A stretch of DNA of 64,000 nt from Phymorhynchus buccinoides (GCA_017654935.2 CM065682.1:35089651-35153650); one strand, 5' to 3'. Positions 11,092 to 23,398 are shown, numbered from the stretch's first letter. Notes: generated from the letters alone by a model not told the origin. Made by a program: numbers and translations.

Positions 11092-14000
11092 CAGCAAAAC
11101 CCGGTTATAAGAAAATCGAAGGGAGATTAAAAAAAGAATTCTTATATGCGAGTTTTCTTATATCCGAAACTCGGATATAAGAAAACATTTTGATTTTTTT
11201 TCTTATAACCGAGTTGAATGGGAAAAAAAGGTTAAAAAAAGAGAAAAGAGAAGAAAATAAAATAAAAGACAAACAGAAACATATACAGTACTCCCCGTTT
11301 ATAGTAAACTCGGTTATAAGAAATTTCGGTTACAGTAAAGGAAAGCACTGGTTCCCGGCCAAAGGTCTACTGTTTTATTACTAAATAGACCTTGGATAGT
11401 AGCAACTCGGTTATAATTTTAAAAAACCTGCTATAGTAAAGTTACTTTTGGTTCCCCACAGGACTGGCTCCTCGGTTACAATAAAAAAAAAAGTCCTCTT
11501 TGAGACCTTTGTAAATACGTCACCAATGTATGCGTCACAGTCTCACCACTCCCCCCACCCACCCATAATAACAACTGGGTTATAATTAAAATTAAAAAAA
11601 TCTCCTATAGTAAAGTCATTTGTGGTTCTTCTTCGTTACAATAAAAAATAATTGTCCTCTCCCTGACCTTTGTAAATACGTCACCAATGTATACGTCACA
11701 TTCTCACTACTCCCTCTACCCACCTTCAACGAAATTGAAAGGCACTCAAAAACATGTTTCTTTCCCCTCATTACTTAGTGGAAAAAATGAATCCGAAAAA
11801 AAAAAATATACAGCCGAATCCGCTTATAAGAAATCGCTTATAAAAAAACTCGCTTACAATGAAGCAACAAAAATTTCCCTGCCGAACTTCTTCTTTCTTA
11901 TCTATGATCAAAACTGGTATATAAGAAACTCGCTTATAAGAAAACTCGGTTATAAGCAAGCAATTTTTTTCTCCCATCCGCAATGAAAACTTGGATATAA
12001 GAAAATTATGTCATACAGGAGAGTTGGTTTGCAGTTCATTTTCTTATAAGCGAGTTCTATTTACTTATAAGCGAATTACCATTGACAACATTTTCTTAAA
12101 GACCCCCCAGATCATGAGTCAAAATCACGGGTTCCACCTGTTTTCCTTCTTATAGCTGGTACAAAATCTTGTTTTGACCAGGTTTGACTCCCATACAAAT
12201 GCCCCAAATTGAAAACGAAACATTTGAAAGAGCAGTCTCAATTTGAAATTGGGGGAGTTTGTATGTGGGTCACAACTACCTAGAAAAAAACAAGGGATTT
12301 AATCGTGTTGGGTCAGTGTGTCTTTAAAAGTGAGTTGGACCTGAACTGAAAGGATGTTCCGAGAAAATTGAAGTCGTTCCAAAAAGGGAAAGTTTACATC
12401 AAACCAGTTGTGTCACAGACATTCTAAACAGTACAGGCACTAGATTACAAGACCAATTGAGTTGTTTTTATTCCTTCATTCCATACTTTCATTCAGTATT
12501 CTGTGCAAAATAAATGTTGAGCAGAAGAAAAAAATATGAGTACTTTTGTGTTGGTGGTAGAGAGACAAGGGAAAAAACTTCAAAATGTTTTCTTATATCT
12601 GAGTTTCGGATATAAGAAAACTTGGATATACAAAACATCATCTCCCTTCAATTTTCTCATAACCGTGTTTTGCTGTATTTTGATTTGATGATGGGTTTAT
12701 ACTTAGTATTTTACGTTAGCTTTGACTTTGAAAAACGTCATCAGATAAGATAAAAAATACCATCAAAACTTTACTATATCCGAACATCGTTTATAAGAAA
12801 AACCTGTTATAGTAAACAAAAAGCCTTGCTCCCCTGCACTTTACTATAAGCGGGGTGTACTGTAACAAAGAGAAAATGCTTTTACCTAATTTGGTGCATG
12901 AAAAAAGGGAAAAATGCAAAATAAAGGAGGAAAAAAAGAAAGAACAGAACAGAAAATTAACAAAAATGAAGGCAGACATGGTGTGAGTTGCATGGTGAGT
13001 GAGCAAGATAGCGGAGAGCAGATGAATGATTGGGTATGGTGTGAGAGTAACATATTTGTTTAAATGTAAATTTCTGTTTCTTGTTTTTAATCAATATTCT
13101 AATTTGGATGTATAACTTATTTTATACAGTGGAAGACAATTTGGTATTTGCGTTTGTACAATGCCAATGGACAATAAAGAAACTTGCGACCTTTGACTCA
13201 TGTTTTACAGCACAAAATCAAAATACAGCAAAACTCGGTTATAAGAAAATTGAAGGGAGATGATTTTTTGCTTATTACCATATCCGAGTTTTCTTATATC
13301 CGAAACTCGGATATAAGAAAATATTTTGATTTTTGTTTCCTTATAACCAAACTGAATTGGGGGAAAAGGGAAAAGAGAAAAGAAAAAGAAAAGAAAGACA
13401 GAAAAACAAAACGAAGAGAAACTCCTTTTTCCTAATTTGATGCATGTCTTACATCATAAAATCAAAATAGTCTACTAAGAAGAAGATTTAAAGGTGCCTA
13501 CAACCACTCAACTAACAAGCTTTTTTTTTTTTTTTACTGTTATCAAATGCGTACCCCTTCACCTTTCTTGTACTGAACTATTACCATTTACTGTCCACCC
13601 ATGCAGCTTTTCATCAATCGTTTGCTTTTGTTTATGTGGATGTCCGTCCACATATTCAGTTATTTGTATTAACTTCTTAAAGAAATGGATTGCCTTTTCC
13701 TCTCTGCCCCTTCAGTTCAGGTCCAACTCACTTTTAAAGACACACTGACCCAACACGATTAAGTCCCTTGTTTTTTCTGGGTAGCTGTGACCCACATTCA
13801 AATTCCCCCAACTTCAAATTGAGGCTGCTCTTTAAAATGTTTCGTTTTCAATTTGGGGGCATTTGTATGGGAGTCAAACCTGGTCAAAATAAGATTTTGT
13901 ACCACATTTAAGAGGGAAAACACGTGGAACACGTGATTTTGACACATGATCTGGTGGGTCTTTAAAAAAATGTTGTCAATGTTAATTCGCTTATAAGAAA

Positions 14001-14803
14001 ATAGAACTTGTTATAAAAAAAATGAACTGTAAACCAACTCTCTTGTATGACATAATTTTCTTATATCCAAGTTTCCATTGCGGATGGGAGAAGGAATTTG
14101 CTTGCTTATAAGCGAGTTTTCTTATAAGCGAGTTTCTTATATCCGAGTTTTGATCATAGATAAGAAAGAAGAAGTTCGGCAGTGACATTTGTTTTTGCTT
14201 CATTATAAGCGAGTTTTCTTATAAGCGAGTTTCTTATAAGCTGATTCGGCTGTATCTTTCTATATTAAGGTAGGCTACTCTAGTCTCACTATGACTAACA
14301 CAAAAGTACAGGCATTCATAATTTTTCTTCTGCTCAGCATTTATTTTGTACAGAATACTGAAGGAAAGTATGAAATTTAAGGAACAAAAATAACTGGGTT
14401 AGTCTTGCAATCAAGTGCCTGTACCAGTTAGAGTGTCTGTGACGTAGCTGCTCGGACGTAAATTTTCCTCTTTTTTGTTTGTTTTGTTGGAACACTGCAT
14501 TTTTGGAACATCTTTCAGTTCATGCGCTAATTTTTAAAAAATCGCTTATAAGAAAATCAAACTCGTTTATAAGAAAATGAACTGCAATCAACTCCCTTGT
14601 ATGAAATCATTTTCTTATATCCGAGTTTACATCGAGGATGGGAGAACGAATTTGCTTAATCATAACCGAGTTTTCTTATAAGCGGTTTTCTTATATCCGA
14701 GTTTTGATAATACATAAGAAAGAAGGAGTTCGGCGGGGGAAAAAAATCCTTGATTATAAACGAGTTTTCTTATAAGCGAGTTTGTCATAAGCGGGTTCGG
14801 CTG
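11092..14803. mobile_element. pogo/Tigger-like non-autonomous element 'A', with nested insertion
   Basis: Starts CAGCAAAACCCGGTTATAAG and ends with the inverted counterpart (CTTATGAC...GGGTTCGGCTG type), flanked by TA on both sides (11090-11091 and 14804-14805). The TA target and CAG start fit Tc1/mariner-pogo elements; the superfamily is inferred. No transposase is seen. The interior holds dozens of words such as CTTATAAGCGAG and TTATATCCGAG in both orientations, and a second internal copy of the CAGCAAAACTCGG end near 13226. A different element (11286-12862) has inserted into it. The uninterrupted version of that site is visible in the related copy near 54700. Confidence 0.75.
11286..12862. 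mobile_element. pogo/Tigger-like element 'C', nested inside element A
   Basis: Terminal inverted repeats CAGTACTCCCCGTTTATAGT and ACTATAAGCGGGGTGTACTG are flanked by TA (11284-11285 and 12863-12864). The host reading AGACAAACAGAAACATA before it continues in the related unfilled site near 54690, so the insertion is precise. Inside it is an A-type element (about 11811-12675), giving A containing C containing A. It is the same family as 53979-56866, in opposite orientation and shorter. No transposase frame is present. Confidence 0.78.
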
Positions 14804-14966
14804 TACACAACTACGAATTCATTCAAACAGAAATCCGAAAATATTTGAGCAAGTCGTCAATCAAAAGACAACGGAATAATCTTAGCCATACCCACACGTA
14901 CAACAGCACTCATCAACAATCACTAACCGATCTACTCTCAACACTCACTAAAAATGTTGCGAGCGT

Positions 14967-15038
<72 letters not shown>
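14967..15038 (+). repeat. (CA)n microsatellite
   Basis: Uninterrupted CA dinucleotides of about 70 bp, directly followed by the SINE-like repeat starting GATTGATTGATTG. Confidence 0.95.
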
Positions 15039-15040
<2 letters not shown>

Positions 15041-15043
15041 AAA

Positions 15044-15270
15044 AGAGATTGATTGATTGATTGATTGAATTTTATTTATAGAGGGTAATAGAGTAAGCAA
15101 TAACATGCTTTTTTACATCCAGCCCTCTGGACAAAATACATATATAAAAGTAGAAAATGGAAAACGAAAATAAACACATACAAAGTAATATAAAGCATGC
15201 AAAAAAACATCCCTATATTGCAACACATCAATAACAAAATCAAACCTATTATTATTAACTATGCTAATTA
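15044..15270 (-). repeat. SINE-like dispersed repeat, copy 1
   Basis: Contains TTTTATTTATAGAGGGTAAT and TTTTTTACATCCAGCC, words shared with the copy at 15555-15740, followed in both by an A-rich stretch with AAAGCATGCAAAA and AACAAAATCAAAC. It is probably the reverse strand of a retroposed short element. No tRNA boxes were found, so its class is uncertain. Confidence 0.55.
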
Positions 15271-15397
15271 TTAACATTCAAAATGTGTGAAGTAAGCGCA
15301 TACACACGGGAAAATAAAACCCAATCCTACTTTTCACACTCATCTTTAAACATTCAAAATAGAGAAGTGCACAAACATAAAAATAAAAATAATACAG

Positions 15398-15552
<155 letters not shown>

Positions 15553-15554
15553 AA

Positions 15555-15740
15555 TGAATGACTGAATTAATGCATTTTATTTATAGATGGTAATAGAATA
15601 AACAAACAATACAATGCTTTTTTTTTTACATCCAGCCTTCTTTAAAAATTATAAATACACAGAGCAAAATAAAAAGCATGCAAAACACAGTCATTAACAT
15701 AATAAAATCAAACTTAATCTTATATATAAAACACATGTTG
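15555..15740 (-). repeat. SINE-like dispersed repeat, copy 2
   Basis: Diverged copy of 15044-15270, with TTTTATTTATAGATGGTAAT and TTTTTTTTACATCCAGCC. It is again bracketed by microsatellites, GA tracts on both sides (15398-15552 and 15757-15840). Confidence 0.55.
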
Positions 15741-15752
15741 AAGCAAACAAAT

Positions 15753-15756
<4 letters not shown>

Positions 15757-15840
<84 letters not shown>
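15757..15840 (+). repeat. (GA)n microsatellite
   Basis: About 84 bp of uninterrupted GA repeats. Confidence 0.95.
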
Positions 15841-15842
<2 letters not shown>

Positions 15843-15902
15843 AGAAGAGACATTAAGATAATACGATTATTTATCGAACAAAATAATGAAATAAAACATT
15901 GC

Positions 15903-15908
15903 TTTATT
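15903..15908 (-). promoter_or_regulatory. Candidate polyadenylation signal of the receptor gene
   Basis: AATAAA on the minus strand, about 420 bases downstream of the receptor stop codon. The intervening 15909-16326 would be 3' untranslated sequence. Several other AATAAA words occur in the AT-rich repeats further down, so the true cleavage site cannot be chosen from sequence alone. Confidence 0.3.
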
Positions 15909-16326
15909 TTCAACAAAATGCTGTGTAATATAATGCACCGTTTTTCATCTTTTTGTTTGCCCCCCAAAAAAATCAGATACACAAATAGTGATTAAAATAA
16001 CAACAATAGAAAATAATAGCAATGAAAGAGTAAATATAAAACAAAACAAAAAACAATCATCACACTGAACTGTTAGACCTCTGACTGACAAGTCATGAAG
16101 CAATAAATCATGTTCCACTGGTTGGTTGTGTCTGTGGGGTCTTAACTGCTACTGAATTAAATGAGCATTTTGTTTTACTTAGATAAAGCAACAGCACTTC
16201 GAATCATGCATGCACGGTCAGCATAACTATTATTACTTCTTTTATGGGGATCCAATATTGCAGCGGAACTCTAGCTCAGCTAGGACGGACATCAACACTG
16301 AGTAGTCGGCCCCGGTACGTTTCAGA

Positions 16327-16785
16327 CTATTGTTGAGCCGAGATTCCAAAAGGAGTGGGTAAGACAATAACAGGCGTGAACTGTCCTACTTCAGAAAGCA
16401 AATAGATGGCATAGAATTTGGGAGCAAAGATGAAAACGTCTAATAAGACCATGTTGAACAATAGGGTGAAGCACATAACAATCGTCTTCGTGATGTATTT
16501 TTCAGTAAAGATGACAACTGGTGTGACAGCTAACAAGAGCAGGAGGGTAATGTAGATGGTGATAAAAATGAACCTCGCTTCGTTGAAATTGTCTGGAACG
16601 TTGCGTGTCTTGAATGCAAGTCCACCGCATGTGGCTATTAAGAGAACGTTGAAGCTGAGAGCCCACAACCACAAAGCGCCTCTCTCCCGTTTGCATTCCA
16701 TATCAACCACACCCATGTTGATGGAGTGCATGACATGTTCAGCTTTTGTGGACAAGTGGATGACTTGGCCAGTCATTAGAAGCAC
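16327..16785 (-). CDS. Class C GPCR (mGluR-like) coding exon 8: membrane helices 4-7 and tail
   Basis: Last coding exon, residues 709-860 plus a TAG stop at 16327-16329. The acceptor reads TGTCCAG before GTGCTTCTA, and the frame is phase 0, matching exon 7. It carries the second extracellular loop with Cys739 (partner of Cys650 in the conserved class C disulphide). It also carries helix 5 (WLWALSFNVLLIATCG) and the hallmark intracellular loop 3 motif KTRNVPDNFNEAR at 767-779, almost the mGluR KTRGVPENFNEAK. Helices 6 and 7 end at APKFYAIYL (829-837), matching the PKxY motif of metabotropic glutamate receptors. The tail after helix 7 is only about 25 residues, much shorter than in vertebrate mGluR1/5, so Homer-type long-tail interactions are not expected. 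The last coding residues are SAQQ. Confidence 0.93.
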   Translation of the reverse strand: MLLMTGQVIHLSTKAEHVMHSINMGVVDMECKRERGALWLWALSFNVLLIATCGGLAFKTRNVPDNFNEARFIFITIYITLLLLLAVTPVVIFTEKYITKTIVMCFTLLFNMVLLDVFIFAPKFYAIYLLSEVGQFTPVIVLPTPFGISAQQ

Positions 16786-17068
16786 CTGGACAGAAAACAG
16801 GATAAGGTTTTGCTTATTGTTGTGATTATTATAACTGGGAAAATGGGCACGAATTGTAAAACTAAGAAATTGCTTAAACGTCAAAACACCTTGTCTGCCT
16901 AAAAATAACCAACAAACGTTTTCTAACACACAAAATTCTGCCGTTAAAAAAATACTCTAAAGTGCATGTTTGTTTATATGCAGATTACCTGTTATTTAAA
17001 GAAAACGTTAGAAAAAACAAACAATTATGTTAATTGAATGTGTGATATTAGAAAGTGGAATCATCCTT

Positions 17069-17404
17069 CAAAGTCAAAGTCAAAAGTACTTTATTATCAC
17101 GTTAGGTGAAATTACAGTGTGGTCTCGTACAAGCACAATACAATCAAAGAAACACATTTGCATGCATGAAAAATGGAAACAAAACTAAGGAAAAATGAAT
17201 GACAAATCATGCTTCGCAAAAAAATGAACATAATTAGGGTCGATACAAGCGACTATCAAAACATTAAGAACTGCCCTCTTTCCCACCATTTCTATTATCG
17301 CATTCATTTGTTCACCCCCATCCTACCCCAAACCCCCACCCTCTCCAAGTCACCCCAAGCTTTCACATATTTTGGGTAACTTCCCGTTCCCAACATTTCA
17401 TGCA

Positions 17405-17446
<42 letters not shown>

Positions 17447-17824
17447 TTCTCTCTCTCATACACACACACACACACACATACACACACAGGCATAGAGACA
17501 TACGGACAGACATACACACACACGCACGCACACACGTACGCACGCACGCACGCTCACACACTCACATACACACACATACAGACACACACTACTATACAGA
17601 TTGACCAAATATAGCTCTAGGCCTAAGCTAATATATAATTCCTAATTATTTGGTCTTAGCAGAGATCTTGTTCAGAAGTTCGACTGACTTAGGGACAAAA
17701 CTAGCTGAATTTCTAATTGTTCCACAACGAATAGTGCGGAACCGTCTATCAGATGGCAATAGTTCATAGCAATGCGACAGAACGTGATCCTTAAAGAGCA
17801 TTCGGTGTTTTTGGACTTGTGCAA
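17069..17824. repeat. Tandem duplication, unit 1
   Basis: Begins CAAAGTCAAAGTCAAAAGTA, contains a TC tract and a CA tract, and ends just before the same start recurs at 17825. The CAAAGTCAAAG...CTTTATTATCACG start resembles the reverse strand of a retroposed element's tail. Confidence 0.9.
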
Positions 17825-18167
17825 CAAAGTCAAAGTCAAACGTCAAAAATACTTTATTATCACGTTAGGTGAAATTACAGTGTGGTCTCGTACAAGCACA
17901 ATACAATCAAAGAAACACATTTGCATGCATGAAAAATGGAAACAAAACTAAGGAAAAATGAATGACAAATCATGCTTCGCAAAAAAATGAACATAATTAG
18001 GGTCGATACAAGCGACTATCAAAACATTAAGAACTGCCCTCTTTCCCACCATTTCTATTATCGCATTCATTTGTTCACCCCCACCCTACCCCAAACCCCC
18101 ACCCTCTCCAAGTCACCCCAAGCTTTCACATATTTTGGGTCCCTTCCCGTTCCCAACATTTCATGCA

Positions 18168-18247
<80 letters not shown>

Positions 18248-18617
18248 CACACACACACACACACACACGCACACACACGCACACACAGGCATAGAGACAT
18301 ACGGACAGACATACACACACGCACGCACACACGTACGCACGCACGCACGCTCACACACTCACATACAGACACACACACACACACTACTATACAGATTGAC
18401 CAAATATACCTCTAGGCCTAAGCTAATATATAATTCCTAATTATTTGGTCTTAGCAGAGATCTTGTTCAGAAGTTCGACTGACTTAAGGACAAAACTAGC
18501 TGAATTTCTAATCGTTCCACAACGAATAGTGCGGAACCGTCTATCAGATGGCAATAGTTCGTAGCAATGCGACAGAACGTGATCCTTAAAGAGCATTCGG
18601 TGTTTTGGACTTGTGCA
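17825..18617. repeat. Tandem duplication, unit 2
   Basis: Nearly identical to 17069-17824 outside the microsatellites. The CT tract (18175-18244) is longer here than in unit 1 (17413-17458), showing slippage after the duplication. Similarity stops after GTGTTTTGGACTTGTGCA. Confidence 0.9.
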
Positions 18618-19189
18618 TCTTCGGTCTTGTAATGAGGTCCAATCACAAAAACTATGTGGTGTAATCATGTCTTTGAAAATTGTGCTGATCTATAGAGTGT
18701 CTTTGGTAACGCAAGGCCTTACTGATTTTGGTGGATCAAGAGCCACGCCAGTAAGCGTGAAACTACACTTGAAATCAGATATGGTGATTTTTATAAAAAA
18801 ATTGCTCAGCCAATAACTACATGTCAACCTTTTAGTGATGTGGTACTCACAGGGGCATACATTTCACTTCACTGAAACCTGTGCAAAATATATGTCCAAT
18901 AACACAAAATGGAATGTCAGGATTGTTTGTGGCCCCTACACGTCTGAATGACAGTCTGACATCGCCTATTAATGTGAATTAGGTGGGATTTTAGACATTC
19001 TTCTGGGGAATCCTCAGCCATTACCAGGGTGCTGTCCAAAGGTATGGAGCATACATGGAGATAGTTAACGTAAGCATAGATTCTTTACAATCATTCCCAA
19101 ACATATTTGTGGTCATATATAAACCAACAGACTTGGCAAAATTCTCCTTTTGCTTCATTAATCAATTGCCAAGACTGCCCACAGTGTTT

Positions 19190-20010
19190 ATCCTGATTGG
19201 CTGGTTTCCCCAGTGAGAATGAACTTGGTGGGGGGTGGAGGGAGGTGTCTGTGAAAATGAACCCAGGGCTGATGTGTTCAATGTCATGCCTGCATAAAGG
19301 ATTGTCAATCTTGGAGGTGTCAGTAGCCACTGGACATATGTCTACCAACTACAGAGCAGAGGCCAGTGCCTTGCTGTCTGCAGTACAGGAACTAAACCAA
19401 CAGGACAGCATCCCAGAAAATATAGTATTTCTGACAGACTGTCGTGTTGTCCTCCAAAGCCTCCAGTACATCAAAGAGCTGCAAGAACTCAGCAGCAAAA
19501 CAACACTGATCCTGTAGTAGATTCCCTCTCATTGTGGTCTGGGTGGCAATGAACAGGCAGATAAACTCTCCAAAATGGGCAGCAAACTGGAACAGTTTAC
19601 ACCCCCCATGTCATACGGAGAAGCAAAAGCAATTGTTCGTGGTCACTTCAGAACAAAATGGAGGGAGTGTCTGCAGCTTGACACTGGAGAGGACAGCATC
19701 CACCAGCTGGACCATGCCCAGCAGGTCACCATCTTTAGATTGAGAACCGGGCACTGTCAACTCCTCTCCCATCTCTATCGTTTGAAGATTCCCATACGTA
19801 TGAATGTCCTTGTGGCACGGGATTACAGACAGCAGACCACATTTTGCAGGACTGCCCTAGTTTCAGCATCCGGAGACGTCAAATCTGGCCCAGGCCTGTG
19901 GCACTCCGTGACAAGCTGTGGGGTCCTGCTGAGGCGCTGCGTTTTGACTGCGGCCTTCATCAACCAAACCGGACTGAGCACATGATATGGCCAGGAACAA
20001 AGAAGAAGAA
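19190..20010 (+). pseudogene. LINE 3' fragment: RNase H domain and Cys/His tail, degenerate
   Basis: The plus strand reads HMSTNYRAEASALLSAVQEL and then NIVFLTDCRVVLQSL, the RNase H pattern of I/Jockey-type elements. A second frame continues with GNEQADKLSKMGS, HFRTKWRECLQLDTGED and FRLRTGHCQLLSHLYRL. A third has TADHILQDCPSF, the usual Cys/His ending. Frame changes and a stop near 19515 break it, and the 3' end has an AAGAAG-rich tail. No upstream reverse transcriptase is seen, so the copy is 5'-truncated. It lies antisense in receptor intron 7. Confidence 0.82.
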
Positions 20011-20703
20011 AAGAAGAAGGAGGTGTCAGCTAAGGGATCAAAGGAATGAGGAATGCATGTACTTTTGCCTACAGATCATCCTCACAGTCTGTTCCTTACT
20101 CTTTCAGTTAAAGGTCCTGTTTCTTTTGTAGGTAGTTGTTTTGGACCTGAAAGCAATCCAGAAAACGTGTCAAAGAGCTCAACGACGAGAAATCTCTCTT
20201 CATGTACGTGGTGACACAAACTTTTCCCTCATGAGGCCTTTGTGAGACAGTACTCGTGGTGTGGTGCTGGTTCCATATCCACGATGACACTTTGTCTGAA
20301 ATTTCAGGCCTATGGCCTTTGGTTATGAGATACACTACGTAACATACTTTCAAGCATTTCGACACCTATGTGCATCTCCATGTCGGTCATACATCTTAGA
20401 GAATTTGTCAAGGGATAGTAAACCAAGCACCAAGACAAAACTGATAATGTTATGCACCCAACATTAAACATGTTTTGACATGAGCATGTCTGTGTCACAT
20501 TTCTAGGGTTGTGTTAGACGCCTGCACCCTGCTGTCTGTAGTGAGCACTGTATTCATTTTGTAATCAGGGTGTTGACAATAATAGAGGTGCAATGCCAAC
20601 ATCAACAAAACAACTTATATTTTGTTTGCCTTTCATTGTTACCCTAAAATAACATCACTCTTTTACCCACTGTATCCTCCTCAACATGAAAACACACAAT
20701 TAC

Positions 20704-20996
20704 CTGAACAAGGATGATACCAAAAACGAGGGCAATCTGCGACTGCTTAGAAATGAAGCGAAGTTTCATAGGCGACTTGGATTTCCGTAAAAAGATTCGG
20801 TAGATACGGCTTATCTTTACCACCAATGGGGCGTACATCACCGTGAATGACAGCGGGAAGCAGAATGTGAGGATCTGGCAGATGGTGTCTGTGGGTGGAA
20901 CAACGTACATGGCCGTCACCAGAGAGAATGCCAGTTGGCTGAACAGCATGATACTGCACAGATCTTTGCCACTGGCTTTGATCAGACTGGTGTGAC
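20704..20996 (-). CDS. Class C GPCR (mGluR-like) coding exon 7: helices 2-3
   Basis: Residues 611 (split codon) to 708. The acceptor CAACAG precedes GTCACACC, and two bases complete the Gly begun in exon 6. The donor GTAATT follows CAG in phase 0. The exon starts with IKASGKDLCSIML, the counterpart of VKASGRELSYVLL in mGluRs, covering helix 2. Cys650 at the top of helix 3 is present. The second intracellular loop carries KISRIYRIFLRKSKS, matching the TKTNRIYRIF motif, followed by FISKQSQIALVFGIILVQ leading into helix 4. All lengths match the family, and there is no stop or frameshift. Confidence 0.93.
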
Positions 20997-21126
20997 CTGT
21001 TGAGATGCATAAACAAGGGTCAGAATTGTCAGGGGAAAGAACTATCCAAAATCCTTCGATTTTGCAGCAGATACATCATCCAGTTGCTAGTGAATCAGAA
21101 CCTTTGCATCAGCATGGTCATGGTAA

Positions 21127-21195
21127 AAGAAGAAGAAGAAGAAGAAGAAGAAGAAGAAGAAGAAGAAGAAGAAGAAAAAGAAGAAGAAGAAGATC
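21127..21195 (+). repeat. (GAA)n microsatellite
   Basis: About 20 GAA/AAG units, purine-only on the plus strand, with further imperfect units to 21235. GAA tracts can form triplex DNA. Confidence 0.95.
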
Positions 21196-22397
21196 AGTAC
21201 AACAACAAAAGAAGGAGTAGGAAGAAAAAGAAGAAAAGTGCGTAGGTTTTATTTCAAACAGCAGTAAAAAATATTTTTCTTCTACTCAAAGACTAAAAGC
21301 GTGTATACGTCATCTGTTCATAGGGTAAGGTTACTGGTATCACAACAGCTACCCATAATGTACCACTACTAGACGATTTGGGTTAAATATGTGTGTGTGA
21401 TATTGGGACAGTCAAGGGAAGTGTTTCATCACAACCAAAATGTAACAAAGGAGGAATGTTTTTGCAAGGCAAAAAATATAATTTTGGCAACCCCTTATCT
21501 TATTTTGGATAACGGTTCTATGTTTGTTGCTCCCATGGGCCAGCCTTCACGTGGCGGGGGTGTTCTCGACCAAGCTGTGCCCACCCATTTTCTTACCTTT
21601 GCTATTTTTCTGCCTACTATGTCTTATACTATCTTTTTTCCCCATAATGTCTCCCAACAAAATCTGCAGTTATCCATTTCGTCTGATCTTTCTTCAATCT
21701 TTTCTTTCATCTTTTCTTACAAATCTATCTTTTGAATGCTCGTTTTTCTCTCTGATCTATCGAACAACTTGTGATATGCCAGTTTTGTTATTGTTCACTG
21801 GCTTCCACACGTGAGACCTTGCCCACTTGAGTGGGCACCTGTTGTCCATTCTGCAGTGCATATTTGCCTATATGGCATTTTTTATATATCTTTTTGTTTG
21901 TGGCACAAGCCACAAACCTATAACTCACTTTGTCTGTCTGTCTGTCGGTCGGTCCAAAATTGTCGCACTTCAAAGTGAGGCTGCACTTCAAATTGAGGCT
22001 GCTCTTTAAAATGATGTTTCGTTTTCAATTGTCGCACGCCACAAACGATTGCGAATCCGCGCTTGTTTTTACTAGTATGTGTTTGTTATCCTTTTCTACT
22101 GCTTTTAAAAAGTTATGGATCTGATAAATAGAGCGGAATGATTCGACGTTTCCAGCACTGTGTAGAATTATGTGTTATAGGGTACAATGAAGGAGGTGTC
22201 ATGTTATGAATTGTACAATATATTTTGTTGTTTACAGGTTGTTGAACATTGGTAAGATACATTGATGAGTGTTTTGTAATAAGTGGTCAAACGTTACGCG
22301 GTGACAGTCCTGAAATGACCATAGCTGTTGACGGGACTATAATAGACAAATAAATAAACCTTTTTGTTGTTCAATGCATGACTACAAGGTCAAATCT

Positions 22398-23003
22398 GAA
22401 AATGTGACTTAAAACTTTGAAGGTGCGCCCTGACAGATGCGTTTTTTGCAAGAAACACATCGAGGTCACCAGGAAAACAATCTTTAAAGAGATCGCAACA
22501 CTCACTTTGCTCTGGTTTCCTAGAAATCAAACCGTCAAAAAGGCGATTCCTCCTTGGCGGAGGTGCTGGTAGTCCAATTCTTTCAGTGAAAGAAGGCATG
22601 TGCCTTATCTTTTCTAATGGCCGCCTGAGTTTATATCTAGACCAAATCGTTTGCACGAAAGTTCCACAATACAAGCCTTTTTATTTTTGTTTTTTAAAGT
22701 TGTATACAGTTTACCAAAAGGAGTTTCGCTCACAACAAAGGAAATAGATCTCTTTTTTTTTACTGCACTACAAAGAAAAAAAAGCTTCAACCACAATGAG
22801 TGGCCTCCACCCACCCCATCCAATATAGGCTTTTATCTCTGGCATATCCGCCAAGGAGGAATCGCCGTTCTGACTGTTTGATTTCTAGGAAACCAGAGCA
22901 AAGTGTTCCGATCCTTAAAAAAGGCTGTCTTTCTGGTGATCTCGACATGTTTCTTGTTAAAACTCATCCGTCAGGGCCCACCTTTAAAGTCTTGGGGTCA
23001 ATT
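22398..23003. repeat. Inverted-repeat element (arms about 170 bp)
   Basis: 22398-22567 and 22841-23003 are diverged reverse complements. Shared words include GGTTTCCTAGAAATCAAAC on the left, its complement on the right, and CGCCAAGGAGGAATCGCC on the right. The spacer is about 270 bp. No protein is recognised; open frames on both arms are mirror translations of each other. Confidence 0.75.
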
Positions 23004-23305
23004 TGTTCCTTTTGTGGGCAAAAACTGAAAATGTTCCATGCCAAAAAAAGACCCACAAAAAACAAAACTGAGATGTGTTATTTTTAATTACATTAGTCAC
23101 GTACATAGTACTACTTATGTCTTATACATGGCACTGCCACATCAAGGAATTCATAAGCATGGTGAAACCTCAGTTATATCACATCAAACTATTGAGGACA
23201 AAAGTGACAAATGGCCAATAGTCTAAAAAGTATAAGCCAATTTGCAATGGCGGACCTGACCCGGAGGTGGACTAGCCCCCCACCCCCTATTGTGTTATTA
23301 TTAAA

Positions 23306-23307
<2 letters not shown>

Positions 23308-23394
<87 letters not shown>

Positions 23395-23398
23395 GAGA
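23308..23398 (+). repeat. (GA)n microsatellite with satellite copies
   Basis: About 90 bp of GA. Short derivative copies of TGTAATTGTATTGTGTTATT-AAA-GAGAGAG follow at 23400-23520, suggesting small local duplications. Confidence 0.9.

Larger units (their letters stand above)
16786..20703 (-). other. Receptor intron 7 (3.9 kb)
   Basis: Canonical GT donor at 20703-20702 and AG acceptor at 16787-16786. It contains a 757-bp tandem duplication (17069-18617) and an RNase H pseudogene (19190-20010). The rest (16786-17068, 18618-19189, 20011-20703) shows nothing recognisable. Confidence 0.85.

Noticed and set aside
20108..20498. Additional receptor exon or separate gene
   Set aside because: Open but without domain similarity. 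Exons 7 and 8 join in frame with the complete helix 4 region, leaving no room for it.
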